DNA from: Staphylotrichum longicolle
Taxonomy: Eukaryota > Ascomycota > Sordariomycetes > Sordariales > Chaetomiaceae
Assembly: GCA_019096155.1 (NCBI GenBank)
Contig: JAHCVI010000001.1
Location: 10,602,001 to 10,666,000, forward strand
Direction of reading: 5' to 3'
DNA length: 64,000 nucleotides
Shown piece by piece: positions 21,424 to 33,109 of this stretch (position 1 is the stretch's first letter; the number at the start of each line of letters is the position of its first letter). The notes beneath the pieces are model-generated. The model saw nothing but the letters and a program-made list of their open reading frames with translations. It did no database searches and was not told where the DNA came from. The position numbers were made by a program, and so were the translations under genes.

Positions 21424-24400
21424 TCATACATTGAAGAACTCGATCGCTGGATTCCCCGGCTCTGCAGAGCCGGCAAACTGCGGAACCGCAACTGCACCCT
21501 CCTCATCATCATCATCCACAACAACAACCCTCACCTCCCCAAGCCTAGCCACCGTCGCCTTCAAAACCGGCACCATCTCCCCCAAAACCGCCGCCTCATC
21601 AAACCCCAGCACCCTGTCCAGCACCGCACCGGCGTGGCCATCCCCCGCCTCCTCCAACTTGCGCTTCAGCTCCTGGATAAACGGCATCGCCCTCCTCATC
21701 TCCGCACCGCCCACCATCCCGGCCACGCTCTTCGCGTCCAGCAGCGCGGCGCCGCCCCCGTCGCGCCGCGCCGCCCGGACGAGGTCGACGTAGCGCTGCT
21801 GCCACGGCGGCCAGGACGTGGCCACGTAGATGGTCAGGCGCGTGGCCTGGGTGGGGTCGAACTGGAGGCCGCCCTTGCCCTTTGACAGGCGCTTTTGTTG
21901 GCCGGCGTGGGCGGCTAGGATGCGGGCGGTGGTGGTCTTGATGTAGGCTGATGTGGCTTGGAGGTTGGGACTGGACGTGGTGGTGGTGGGGGTTGGGAAG
22001 CGGGAGAGTTGGATGGTGGAGGGCTGGAGGGGTCGGGTGGGTGAGCGGTGGGGATAACAACAGAGTGAGGAGAGGTTATGGGAGAGGTTTTAGCTGACCT
22101 TCAACAGGACTTCTCGCCAGATGTAATCGGCCCAGTGCGGCGCGAAGATGCAGACCATGAGGGCTTGAGACTTGACGTAGGAGCGCACGCATTCGTGGTG
22201 CATGCCGATGGACGCGGAGTGGGTGGCTGCTCGGTAGCTGTCGCGAGCGGCCGTCAAGTCGTAGAACCCAGATTTGAGGGCCGCCTTGAAGTTGGTCCTG
22301 CCCAAGTGTTAGCGTTCGAGGCTCTGGCTGGGCCAGGTTGTACGGACTTACAGCTTGTATGCCTGGACTGTCTGGCGGATCAGCGTGTTCATGTCGTTCA
22401 TGAACAACGAGTCCCAGAAGGTCATGGGCCCGGTTCTCTGGATAGCATCGACCGTCTCCAGCTTCTCTGCCGCGCGCACTTGACCAAACTCTTCCTCTGG
22501 TTTTAGAAGTCTCGCATGCTGGATGACGTTCTCCATCCACCGTTTCAGCTCAAAGAGCTTCAGGATGGTGGCGTTGGCGGTTGTCTCCTCAAAGTTGCAA
22601 TCGTCGATACCGTCTCCGCCATCCGCGAGGGCGATTCGAGTGGCGTCTGCGCCGAACTTCTGCACTGCGCTGGTCAGGGTTAGGAAGTTTCCGGTGCTCT
22701 TGCTCATCTTGTCGCCGTTCAGCATCAGATGCCCGTTGAGCCTGATGCCCTTGGGAAGGCAGCGTGGCACCTGTTTGCACCCAGATGGCTTGGTGGATGT
22801 AGAGGAAGAAGACTAGGTGGTTGTTGACCAGATCATTCCCGCTGACGCGGACATCCACCGGGTACCAGTACGTAAACTCCCTCCTCATGGCGTCCAAGGT
22901 GGCTTGGGGAATATCGCTCTGTACCCGATCGGTGAGAGCAAAGATGTACTCCCACACGCTGTCGGTCATTTGTGCAACGCTGATGTTTGCAATCCCGGGT
23001 TGTTTCCCATAGATGTCGGAGTGCAAGAAATGCGCAACGGTGTAGTACGCCATGTAGATGGTGGAATCCGAGAGCCCCTCCACCATCTGAGACGGATCCC
23101 AGGGCAACTCCGTCCCGAGGCCGTACTGGCGCGTCACCGACCACTCAGTCATTCACCCAAACGTCTGCTCCAGGGAGTGCTTCGTGACTGTGCTGAAACA
23201 GTCGAAGCCGAGACCGTCGTTGCCACGGAGATGGCCTAGAGTGTCATCTCTCCAAGGCTCGTCCACGCCGTAGGTCAAGAACCACTGATCAAGGAACGCC
23301 GCGACGCAGTCATCGCCAGATCGAGACATGACGAGGCCATCAGGCTCGCAGTAGACAAAGGCATCGCCCGAGTCCAAAAGCTGTTGGCGGATGCGGGGTT
23401 TCGCTTCTTGGACCGGCGTCCCAGCAAATGGTCCATGGGCCATGGTGCCCTGGTAAAAGCCCGTCTTGTACGCCAGCTCCTTCGCCTCTTGCAACTGCCG
23501 CTCGTCCTTGGGCGAGTTGATCTTGAGCTTCTTGATGAGAGCTGGAGCAATCATACTGCCGTATTCAGGCGTGTCGATGATGGGCAGCATATCTCGGCAC
23601 ACCCACTGCGGGTCGATCCCATAGAACGCTGCCTTCTTTGACAGCTCCAGGGTCATGGCATAGTCATCTGGGCTGTCGGAGGGTACAGAGGTGACCACGC
23701 CAGTTCCCTTTGTCTCCTTGATGGTGTCCATTGGGAGGACGTAGACGGTGCCCTTGGCGCTGAGCGGCGTCTGGACGACCGAGCCAAGCAGATCGGAACC
23801 TCTAATCTCCATGACCTTGGGGGCACTGCCCCATTCGGGGAAGATGCCTTGGAACGCCATGTTGCGTGCTGATCGGCTTGTGGCAAGATAGAAAGCGGTG
23901 TCGGAGACTTTGAAAATGCCGTACGAGATGCCGGGCGAGACAAAGAGGTTGGTCTGCCCGTACATGGTCTCGGGCCGCAGAGTCGCTGGGATCATAAAGA
24001 CGTCGGCGTCGGTTGGGATCTTGCCGCTCGACGAGATGGCCTCTTTTGCCCGCTCCGACCAGCGCACCACCTTACACTTTAGAGCGAGATACTCCTGAAC
24101 CAAGACGCCCTCGCCGGACGCGCGGTCATGGTCCAGACAGGGCTGACCGTCCTTTGGAGAGTAGACGGTGTAGCGCTTGCCGAAGCGGATCTTGCCGAGG
24201 TTCCTGAGTCGCCGCATCTGCCAGCGGATAAAGGAGTCATAGTATCCGTTGGCATCGGTGGTAATGAAGCTGCGGTGCCAGTCGATGCCGCAGCCGAACT
24301 GGGTGAGGTGTTGCTGCCAGAGCTGAGGGAAGTAGTGCAGCCAGTATTTGGCGTCGGCAAACTTGTGGACGTCCTCACGGGCGATGCCCAAGGACATCAT

Positions 24401-25201
24401 GACTTGGAATTGGTACTTCGCCTTGGTGGTTTTCAGAGCGGCCTTTCCTGTAGCATGGTTAGAGGCCAGGACAACTCTTCCCACCTGGCAAGGCACATAC
24501 CTTTCTTGACATTCGTGAATTTGGTGACGTCTTCTCGGGCTCGGGCCTGCACCGGAGCGGCAGTGGGTGACGGTTCGGAGGCATCGCTCTCGGTGAATCC
24601 GGCGAACGTCTCACCAAACAGGGCGATCTCGTTCGCAAGCTTGTCCGCGCAAGCCTTGATGGGCATGCCGGTTGCATGATAGCCTTGTGGATACAACGTG
24701 TTCTTGCCTTCGGCTCTCGCAACCCGAGTTGTGAAGTCGATCTTGGAAACAGTGAAGCCGTGGCCCAGATGCGGAAACCCATTCACATAGCTAACTGTCG
24801 GTTAGCAAACGCGGAGGGACAGAATCGGGTCGTTGACTTGCGGGTATGCCATGGTTCCTAAGGGCGGTCAGTATTGGATGGCAAGGTTGTATAGACTGGG
24901 TGGCTAACCGAAGAACTTGGGCGACTTGAGCCATAACTCCTCAACTGGAAGCGACTGCAGCGGGTATTCTGAGCAGGTGGGAGCATCGGACTCGAAGATC
25001 CTTTCCTGTTGCCATAGCTTTTGATATTTCTCTTCGATGGCTTTGAGAGCATCTCTTTTTTCGGCCTACCAGCGGGATATGAGAGATTGTCAGGCGACCA
25101 GAGGGAAAAACACACACGTTTTCGATTTTCATGGTGGTTCCTCGGGAGTTGGCATTTGCATGCACAACTGGTGTCGAGATCACAGTTGGATTGGTATCCA
25201 T
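21424..25201 (-). CDS. Cytosolic-type leucyl-tRNA synthetase, interrupted by TGA and a frameshift
   Basis: Seven exons on the minus strand: 25118-25201, 24909-25065, 24842-24857, 24501-24790, 22352-24447, 22099-22297 and 21424-22023, about 1,146 aa. The class Ia signature HLGH lies in TMAYPYVNGFPHLGHGFT, spread over three exons; the CP1 editing region has TLRPETMYGQTN and GTGVVTSVPSDSPDDYA; KMSKS is intact in LNGDKMSKSTGNF; the C terminus has the eukaryotic extension (MPFIQELKRKLEE). It should charge tRNA-Leu. Two lesions lie in exon 5: TGA at 23153-23155 where the family has Trp (TFG-*-MTEW), and a +1 (or -2) frameshift at 22755-22792 just before KMSKS. Otherwise the frame is open for over 1,000 codons. 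Either a recent pseudogene, perhaps of a second LeuRS copy, or sequence errors. Start at 25201 is inferred. Confidence 0.85.
24791..24841 (-). other. GC-AG intron in the LeuRS gene
   Basis: The donor is GCAAGT rather than GTAAGT and the acceptor is GTTAG; a branch-like GCTAAC lies about 18 nt before the acceptor. Removal joins TAC CC to C TAT, restoring AYPYVNG of the HIGH region. No GT donor in the neighbourhood keeps the frame. Confidence 0.75.
24842..24857 (-). other. 16-nt micro-exon of the LeuRS gene
   Basis: Bounded by acceptor CCCTTAG and by the GC donor. It contributes the end of one Gly codon, then Thr-Met-Ala-Tyr and two bases of a Pro codon, exactly the residues expected before the HIGH motif. 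Both flanking introns are 51 nt. Confidence 0.75.
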
Positions 25202-25654
25202 AGCTAAACAACCCCGTCAGCTTTCGTTCAAGAGGCTGGAAAATGACGGCTTGGAGCAGGGTGCATTGTTCACACATACAAACCGATGCTTTGTGTTCAG
25301 CTTATGTTTTCGTGGTTTTGATGCTGTGTTTTGGTGTGACAATGGAATAGAAATGGTGTTGGAGGAGTGAGTCGAGGCCAAGTGACTCACCATCATACGT
25401 ACTCACTCAGTTCAGCCTATCCTGCGAGTGGCTTTCCGAGTGTTTGTTTGGGACGAGACCCTTGAACCAACAACACCTGGACCAACCCGGACGGGATGGG
25501 TACTGTTGTGCATAATCCCGATGCTCGGCCCGCTCATCCCTCGACAACCCCATACATTCCTCCGATAAAAACCAGGGAACCTGATAACTCAAAGGGCGTT
25601 CAAAGTGTAATATTAGTTGTTCATAAGTCTAGAATGAGCATGGCAGGCACACGT
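25202..25654. other. Spacer between LeuRS start and PEX2 stop
   Basis: 453 bp holding the putative LeuRS promoter and the PEX2 3' end. Nothing else recognised. Confidence 0.5.
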
Positions 25655-27310
25655 TCACCCGACCAAGTCGTCGCCCAATTCGTCCTCTTCTACTTCGTAC
25701 TCCGAGTCCGAACCGTCCGAGCCGGAAGTCTCCGAATCATCTGCCTGGTCAGACGCAACACTAGGCGTTTGCGCGCGTAGATCCTCCAAACTCCTATCAG
25801 GGTCCTCCTCCACCAAGACCTGCGAGTCCCTCTCGTCCCCATCTTCCTCGTCCGACGACGCCTTCACATCGTCGGCAAAGACCACCGTCTTGTGCGCGGG
25901 CGACTTCACTTCCGGCTCCAGCACATCCCCCGTCCAGGGCTTGCACTCCTTGACCAGCTCGCCACACCGCAAACACGTCCACCCTTCGCCCTCCTCCCGC
26001 TCTATCCTCGTCGCCAAGCAGACGAAGCAGTAGGTGCACCCGCAGGGGATCGCCTCGTAGGGGTTCGTGATGTCCGTCTGGGCCGACCCGACCACGCCGG
26101 TCGAGGCGGCGGCCATCAGGTCGTTCTCGCTCTTGGCCGAGTTCTGGTCCTGGTAGCAGATGGCGCACGTCCGCTCCGGCAGGAACGCGTATTCGCCCTT
26201 CTTCTCGTCGCTGGCCGCGCCCTCGGCGCCGCCCGCGCTCATGATCTTCTTGGTCTTGCGCCACGTCCGCGCCAGCCAACGCCTCCACCGGTTGATGCCC
26301 ACCAGCGGCAGCACAAAGAGGAGGAACTCGGTAAATGCGTGCCACACCAGCTGCCGGTTGAGATACTCGAACGACACCTCGCGGCTGACCTGGCTCGTCG
26401 GGGGTGCCAAGCGCATGCGCAGTATCCGGTCTAGGAGTGTTCGGTATCGCCCATGTAGCAAAAACACCAGGAACGAGGCAAACACGGCGGAGGCGTGCAC
26501 GGCCGACAGCGTTGACGTCCACCTCGACAGCCGCTGCACCCTCGGACTCGGCCCCTCGAACCCGTCGTCCTGCTCCAGCAGCCAGTCCTCCCACTTCGCC
26601 CACAGATACCTCCCCCCCACCGTGACCAGCCCGTACAGGGACTTCTGCCACCTGCTCGGGGCCACCAGCGCGGGCCCGGCGCGCCGCGCGTCCGTGTATT
26701 TCAGATTCTGCAGCGCGGCGCCGTACGTCGCGTCGTGGTCCCACACGGTCAGCTTGAACAGCACGGCGCGCAGGGCGAGCGAGATCTCGGCCTCCCAGTC
26801 GTGCAGGATCGAGTTGTTGGTCCCCGCGCCGGCGCCGGCGCCGCCGCGGGCGTACTTGAGCGCGTCGCCGACCTGGCCGCGCAGCAGCTCGACCAGCTCC
26901 TCGTCGAGCAGCTCGGCGTCGACCTGGCCCACGCGGAAGGCCGGGCGCGTGCCCTCGCGGCTCGAGATGGTGTCCCAGAGGGAGAGGGTCGACGCGCCGA
27001 GCCGGCGGAGGAGCGGGGACTGTGTGGCGGCGATGCGGGCGCGGAGCTGCGACGCGGATTGTTGGGTTGCGAGGCGGGCGGCGACGTCGGCTTCGCGGGC
27101 TTGTCGGCGGGCGGCTAGGCGCTGCTGGGCCTGGGCGAAGGAGTTTGCGTTTGGCGAGGGGTTGGCGGTTGCATTGGCGGTTGCATTGGTGATGGGAGTT
27201 GGAGTTGGGGTGGGACTAGGGTTCGGAACGGGGTTGGCCGCAGTGTCGACACCGTTGGCGGTGCCGTTGGCGGTGCCGTTGGCGGCGCTTTTAGGATCGG
27301 AATCGCTCAT
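25655..27310 (-). CDS. pex2: Peroxin-2 (PEX2), RING E3 ligase of the peroxisomal membrane
   Basis: Single exon, 551 aa from the ATG at 27310; the frame stays open further upstream but has no ATG there. The N-terminal 70 residues are Ala/Asn/Pro-rich repeats. The PEX2/10/12 domain follows (LDEELVELLRGQVGDAL, then two or three hydrophobic segments including ASAVFASFLVFLLHGRY and FTEFLLFVLPLVGINRW). The RING at about residues 381-450 has CAIC, then CGCTYCFVC, then CLRC. The tail is long and acidic (EVEEDELGDDLVG). PEX2 works with PEX10 and PEX12 to ubiquitinate the cycling receptor PEX5 and so supports matrix protein import; in fungi loss also affects sexual development. The acidic tail is longer than the RING strictly needs. 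Divergent from KAP120. Confidence 0.95.
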   Translation of the reverse strand: MSDSDPKSAANGTANGTANGVDTAANPVPNPSPTPTPTPITNATANATANPSPNANSFAQAQQRLAARRQAREADVAARLATQQSASQLRARIAATQSPLLRRLGASTLSLWDTISSREGTRPAFRVGQVDAELLDEELVELLRGQVGDALKYARGGAGAGAGTNNSILHDWEAEISLALRAVLFKLTVWDHDATYGAALQNLKYTDARRAGPALVAPSRWQKSLYGLVTVGGRYLWAKWEDWLLEQDDGFEGPSPRVQRLSRWTSTLSAVHASAVFASFLVFLLHGRYRTLLDRILRMRLAPPTSQVSREVSFEYLNRQLVWHAFTEFLLFVLPLVGINRWRRWLARTWRKTKKIMSAGGAEGAASDEKKGEYAFLPERTCAICYQDQNSAKSENDLMAAASTGVVGSAQTDITNPYEAIPCGCTYCFVCLATRIEREEGEGWTCLRCGELVKECKPWTGDVLEPEVKSPAHKTVVFADDVKASSDEEDGDERDSQVLVEEDPDRSLEDLRAQTPSVASDQADDSETSGSDGSDSEYEVEEDELGDDLVG

Positions 27311-28698
27311 CGCAGTCGGGTAATCGGTCTGAAGCCTGGGAAAGCTGCTCCTTGCCGGGGATCGAATAGCATCGTTGTCGGGGCGTGGTTGTGTTGCTCG
27401 GCGGGCGGCAATGGGGTTGATGAACGAATGGAGCCGGGCATGGGAAACCGAAGCCGAGGTTGCGCGCAGCTGAAAGCCGGCCCGCACGCAGGCTGGGCCG
27501 CTGGGGTCCGCCCGGGGGACCCGCCTGGCTCAGGTTGTCTGGGTCGTGTAAGACCCACTTGCCTAGAATGGCGTGTCGTATCGCTTCAGAGATGCATCCC
27601 ACGTCCCACAGAGACGGCGCTCCCGAACGGCAACCGCCTCTCCCGGTCGCGTGCTCGTGACGGAGGCCAAGGACGCCAACAGCTGAGATCAACTGAGATC
27701 AACTGAGATCAACGGCGGTTCCCAGACTAGCCGGGGCTGTCCGTCGTCCGGACTCATCAACACGGCCCGGCACGTGCAAAACGGCCCGGGTGCGGAAACC
27801 CCCGGCAGCGGCCAGGGACGAGCCCATGAGGACACAGCCCAACATAAGGTATGTTTTCTCTTTCTTTTCATTTGTTTTTTTTTTCTTTTCGTTTGTTTTG
27901 TTCCTGGTCCCTTCCATGGCAATGGATCAGCTGTGTGCAAGGCGGCAAGGCGGATGTTCGGTTGTGTTTGAGACTGCCAAGGACACAGCAGTTACCCTGT
28001 TTGACAGCAGGAGAAAGCATCCCGGTGGTTTACCAGGGTTGCAGTTTGCTGGACGGGCCGGGGAGGTGAAGAAGGGTCAGCCGTCATCCATGTGTGCTGC
28101 TGCTCTGCACAGAGTCAGCGGATTGGGAGACTGCTGACTACGCAGTAGCTCTGAAGAGGCTGGTCTGGGCATCTGGATGACCCGTCGTGGAGCAATCCCA
28201 CGTTGTGAGCTGGATCGAATCTGCTGCGAAATGTGAACCCAGAAGAAACTGCCCTGTCAGGTGTTTGGCGCAGCTGTTGCCGCCCTATCCCTGCGCAGTG
28301 GGGACGAATCTGTGCCTATTCGTATTATCCCAGATCCTTACCAGCCTGGTGGGTCTCCAGCCCCGCCATCGTAAACCTCACCCCACCAACCCGCCCACAA
28401 GCTTGCATCCCCTCGACACAGTAAAGGTCAGGTACTGAGAGTACGTACCTGCCTGCCACAAGCCTGCCCTGCCGCTCCGGAGAAGGCGCCGACTTCCAAG
28501 GTTCCACGCCCGGCAACTGACCTTTCTGGGGACGCTCAGGCCGCGAAGGTCGTCGAGACCCGCGCTGGCATTTTCAAGGCATTTTCAAGGCATTCACACA
28601 AACTCTCCAGATACCCCATTCCCCCACCCGTCAACAGCGCACACACCACAGAACACCGAGAACCCAGCAGTCACAGAAAACACACCACAGACGGCGGG
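27311..28698. other. Divergent promoter region of PEX2 and KAP120
   Basis: 1.4 kb without a convincing gene. It contains a 10-bp tandem repeat at 27681-27710 and a T-rich stretch at about 27850-27900. Confidence 0.5.
27681..27710. repeat. Three tandem copies of AACTGAGATC
   Basis: Three consecutive 10-bp units, the first with one mismatch (AGCTGAGATC), about 370 bp upstream of the PEX2 start. Confidence 0.9.
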
Positions 28699-31600
28699 AT
28701 GAGCAGCTTCGCAATCGAGGTCCCCGGCGAAGCTACCCCGCTGAGCCAGTGGGAGCTCGTCAAGGCCCTCACCACTGCTTCGACCTCGACCGACCACGCC
28801 CAGAGACAGTCGGCTACCCAGCAGCTCCAGGCTTGGGAAGCCCATCCGGACTACTACACCAGTCTGCAGGTCGGCAGTCTCCCTTCCGAGTGCGTTGATG
28901 CCCTACTTGCGATCCCTTGCTGACCAACGGGGCAACCTCCTGCAGACCATCTACCTCGACACCTCCCAAGACAAGCAAGCCCGGTTTCTCGCCATCATCC
29001 TGCTGAAAAATGGCATCGAAAAGTACTGGAGGCACACGGCAAAACACGCCATCACACCGCAGAACAAGCAGTTGATACGCTCGCGCCTGCTGCAGGGCTC
29101 GCTCAACGAGGAGGACAGGACCTTGGTGCTGCACAATGCCCTGGTGACGGCCAAGATTGTCAGGATAGACTACCCCAACGAGTGGCCTGATGCCTTTTCG
29201 ACCCTCATCGAGCTGAGCAAGGCGGCAAATGCCTCGAACCCGCTGCACCTGCGCGGTGCCCTGCTGGTGCTGCTCCGCATCGTCAAGGAGCTGAGCACCG
29301 CCCGTCTTCGCAAGAACCAGACTGCCTTGCAAGCCGTCACGCCCGAGCTGGTGCAGCTACTCGGCGCCGTCTACACGGATAAAACGACATACTGGCAAGA
29401 GTCGTGGACAAAGGGTACCGGTGACGAGGCCACGGCGACCTTCGCCATCGAGAACAGCTTGACAGCGCTCAAGATCTTGCGGAGGCTGGTGACGGTCGGC
29501 TATGAACAGCCGCATACAGATGCCATGGTCTGCGGCTTCTGGTCCTTGTCCCAGTCCCAGTTTGATCAGTTCCTCAACGGTTGCAGCCAGGGTTCTTGGA
29601 TACCCGTAGCCCACCAGGATATGGTTGGGAAGCATCTCATCCAGTTCACCAAGCTCCACATCGACATGTCCGAGTCGCACCCGGCGAGCTTTCCCCTGCT
29701 GCCCAACTCGATACCTTTGGTCAAGGCCTATTGGAACCTGGTCAAGGGTTTCTCTGACGTGTTTGAAAAGTCCGGGGGGCTCAAGCAGACGTCGAGCGAA
29801 GGGAGTCCCAAGCATGAAGGTCCCGTCTACGAGAAGCTCGCCCTCAAGGGGCTTCTGCTTCTGAGGAGCTGTGTGGCGATCGCTCACCACCCGGTGCAGA
29901 CCTTCAAGTATAGGAGCCAGGAGGCCAAGGAGTTGGAGAAGCAAGCCATACATATCATCAGCGTGGAGCTCCTGACCCGAGATATGCTCCTCGACATGCT
30001 TCGCGTCATAATTAGCAAGCTGTTCATCTTCCGCAAATCTGACCTCGACGCCTGGGAGGAAGATCCGGAAGGGTGGGAGTCTCAGGAGCGGACCCAAGGC
30101 CATGCATACGAATGGGCGGTCCGCCCATGCGCCGAGAGGCTGCTGCTCGACCTCCTCACCCACTACAAGGAGCTCGGCGAGCCGCTCCTTGCCTACTGCG
30201 ATCTGGCCACCAAGGTCGACATGGACATCGTCACCAAGGAGGCTGCCTACTGCGCCCTCGGCTGCGCAGCCGCTGTGATCCACCAATCCTTCGACTTTGA
30301 CCGCTTTCTCACGACATTCTTGGTCAAGGATGCGCAGATCCAAGATCCCATGGCCAAGCTGCTCCGGCGCCGGATCGCCATCTTGCTTAGCCAGTGGATC
30401 TCGGTCAAGATATCCCAGGCCAACAGGCCCGTCGTATACGACATCTTCCGCCACCTGATGAATCCGGAAGACCAGCACAATGACGAAGTGGTCCGCATCA
30501 CGGCTGCACGCCAGCTCAAGTACATAGCCGAGGACTTTGAGTTTGACGGCGAGAGCTTCTACCCGTATGCGGCCGATGTCTTCAACCTCCTCGTCGGTCT
30601 GCTTCAGGAGGTAGACAGCGACGAGACCAAGTTGGCAGTGCTGGGAACGCTTCGGCTCATTGTGACACGGATGGAGTCGCATGTCACGCAGTTTGGAGAC
30701 GCCATCATGCTGACGCTCCCAAAGCTCTGGGAGTCGGCTGCCGGTGAAGAGTTTATGATCAAGCAGGCGGTGCTGGCAATCATGTCGGCTTTGGTCTCGT
30801 CCATGCGTGTCGAGTCGCAACGTTACCAGAGCGTCATCATCCCGCTGCTCACGGAAGCCATGAACCCCGAGTCGGCGCTCCATCTTCACCTCATTGAGGA
30901 GTCTGTCGACCTGTGGAACACAGTTTTGACCCAGAGCTCGCCGCCCCTCAACTCGGACCTTACCCAGATGGTTCAACTGGCCCTACCACTCCTCGAATAC
31001 GACTCCGCGGTGGCGAACCAGTGCCTGGAAGTCGTCAACCATTACATCGTCTTGGCACCCCAAGATATCCTCTCCGACGCCCTCCGCCGTCCCACTCTGG
31101 CAGCCTTGGGCACGACACTAGATTCAAAGAGCCGCGAGCAAGCCCAACTCGGCGCCAAGTCGATTGAGCTTGTGATCCGAGTGGCTGAAGAGCTCGGCAG
31201 CACACAGGGCGTCTCGCTCGTGGTCCAGGACCTGCTTGAGACGGGCATTCTCCGAACCGTGCTGGAAGGCCTCCACAGCGCTTGGGAGTCCAACCAGACG
31301 ACTGGCCCGAACCGAAAGCTCAGCAAAATCAACACGATCAAGGAGACGGACTACTTTGGCCTGCTCGCCCGCATCGCGCTCGCCGACCCGTCCGTTTTCG
31401 TCACCATGCTCTCCAGCTTCGGCCGTCCCTTTGAGCAGGTGTGGTCCTGGCTCGCCACCGAGTGGTTCGCCAACTTTGACTGCATGGGCGACAGCGAGCG
31501 CCAGAAGCTCTCGTGCCTGGCGCTGACCCGCCTCTGCGAGCTGCCGAGCCCGATGCAGGACCTCGTCCTGGGCCGTCTGCAGGATTACCTGTCCATGTGG

Positions 31601-31912
31601 ACCAGCGTCGTCACGGAGCTGGCCGACGACACCAGCGACGAGGTGCTGGGGTCGCAGGACAGTCTGGTGTGGACCGAAGCGGGGAGGTATGAGTACGACA
31701 CGCCCTTGGATATCCACGAGAGGGAGATTGCGTTCAAGGACCCGGTGCATCGAGTGGTCACGTACGAGTTTGTCAGGGCGAGGCTGGGGGATCTGGTGCA
31801 ACGAGTGGGCGGGGAACAGGCGTTCGAGGCGAACTGGGCGGTGAATGTCGACAGGGAGGTGATGGCGGGATTTCAGAAGTTGAGCCAGCCTGGTGGACAG
31901 GTTCTCGAGTGA
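28699..31912 (+). CDS. kap120: Importin-beta family karyopherin KAP120 (importin-11 type)
   Basis: Two exons, 28699-28869 and 28946-31912, joined in phase 0 across a 76-nt GTCGGC...CTGCAG intron with a CTGACC branch site; 1,045 aa. The N-terminal importin-N domain includes RQSATQQLQAWEAHPDYYTSLQ and RFLAIILLKNGIEKYWR. The remainder reads as HEAT-type helix pairs, ending near GFQKLSQPGG. Length and sequence match Kap120/importin-11. The protein binds RanGTP and carries cargo through nuclear pores; yeast Kap120 imports ribosome-assembly factors such as Rpf1. The frame is intact for nearly 3 kb, which contrasts with the damaged neighbours. Divergent from PEX2. Confidence 0.95.
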
Positions 31913-33109
31913 CGGATGAAGAAAGGGAAAGGAAGTCTGAAAGTTGTGTGGGCCAGGTAATGGAAGATGTCAGTCGAGGTGGCCATGCAGGCAAGTACGC
32001 AGACGCCAGTCTTGGTTCACGACGATAATACGAAACTAAAGGGGGCCAGGAATATTTCAAAAGAGAGATCATGTGCCTTGGTTTAGAGTCTGCAACCCAA
32101 AAGCTGCTTCCGAAGCGAATCTGAACGAGGACAATCTCGGACTAAGACCAGAAACAGGGGCGGTCCCGGGAGCAGAAAGGTATTCACTTTGCTTTGAATA
32201 GCAGTGGTCTTAGGAGATTACTGACATGTGTGACTTGATAATTAGACCCGTCCTCACTTCGAGCCTTCTCGGCTCTTTCAGTTCTGATTCTCTTCTTCAA
32301 CGGCTGGCTGCTCGAGTAACCCTAACCCTTGTCACGTTCCCTCCACTTTCTTGGTGGTTCATAGAGTTCAGGGTCCTCACCCACCCCCCACATGTTGCAT
32401 CACAGCAAGGGTCCTCGGATAAGGCCTGCAGGGCCCCCCGGGCCGCGATAAACTGTACCTCGCGTGACACCAAACAGCCAACAGACTGGCGGCTGAGACA
32501 ATCCCAAGACCTCCAACGGCTGACCAGTGCCTGGCCTTGTCGATTTTCTATTTTCTTCACCTTTTCACACCGCGTCCGATATACGGCAGAGACCGGGAAC
32601 ACGACGACGCGACACGAGTGGGGGAGACGCGCCCAATCCCCACACGGTCTTTACTTAACCCAACCTTCCCCTACCCACGAGCCGATCATCCCAAGTCATG
32701 CATCCATCAACCCTGTAACACCCACACCGCAGCGCGCCTTCCCGACGGACAGATACAGCTCCCGACAGATGGACGATAATACATGACCCGCGCGACCACC
32801 ACATATTTTTCGTCAACAGAATAAGCAAGGAAAAGACATACACATCGGATGGGATCGTCGCAAAGCAAACCCGCTCCACCCCGCGACCACACCGACAACT
32901 GGCGGAGGTCGTCGTCGTCCCGGTCCGGGCACGCCGCCCACCACCACCACCGCCATTACTGGGACACACCAACAACAATAAACAGACAAAACAAGAACAA
33001 CAACCATCACGAACCAAAACGACACGGCAACCACACCCGCCGAACCTCGCTCCAGTCCCTCCCCCGCACCACAACACCAACAACAACAACCCTCCCCCCA
33101 CCACCCGCC
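31913..33109. other. Spacer and probable 5' leader of the membrane-protein gene
   Basis: 1.2 kb. The last 100 bp are CA-rich (CAACACCAACAACAACAACC), typical of fungal leaders. An in-frame ATG at 32849 would add 87 His/Arg/Thr-rich residues; I treat it as leader. Two copies of CCCTAA lie near 32319-32330. Confidence 0.45.

Noticed and set aside
23153..23155. RIP mutation as cause of the LeuRS TGA
   Set aside because: The implied C-to-T change on the plus strand is in a CpC, not CpA, context and the gene shows no other sign of RIP.
23153..23155. Programmed stop-codon readthrough in LeuRS
   Set aside because: The codon is followed by ATG rather than the CTA-type context known for fungal readthrough, and a second lesion lies downstream.
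29357..30976. 539-codon minus-strand open frame
   Set aside because: Antisense shadow of KAP120 with no recognisable domain.
32319..32330. Two CCCTAA units (and a TTAGGG near 3840) as interstitial telomere
   Set aside because: Only one or two repeats, which occur by chance.
32849..33109. Upstream in-frame ATG for the membrane protein
   Set aside because: The added 87 residues are His/Arg/Thr/Pro low complexity and the DNA is CA-rich like a leader; the ATG at 33110 has better context and starts the conserved-looking sequence.
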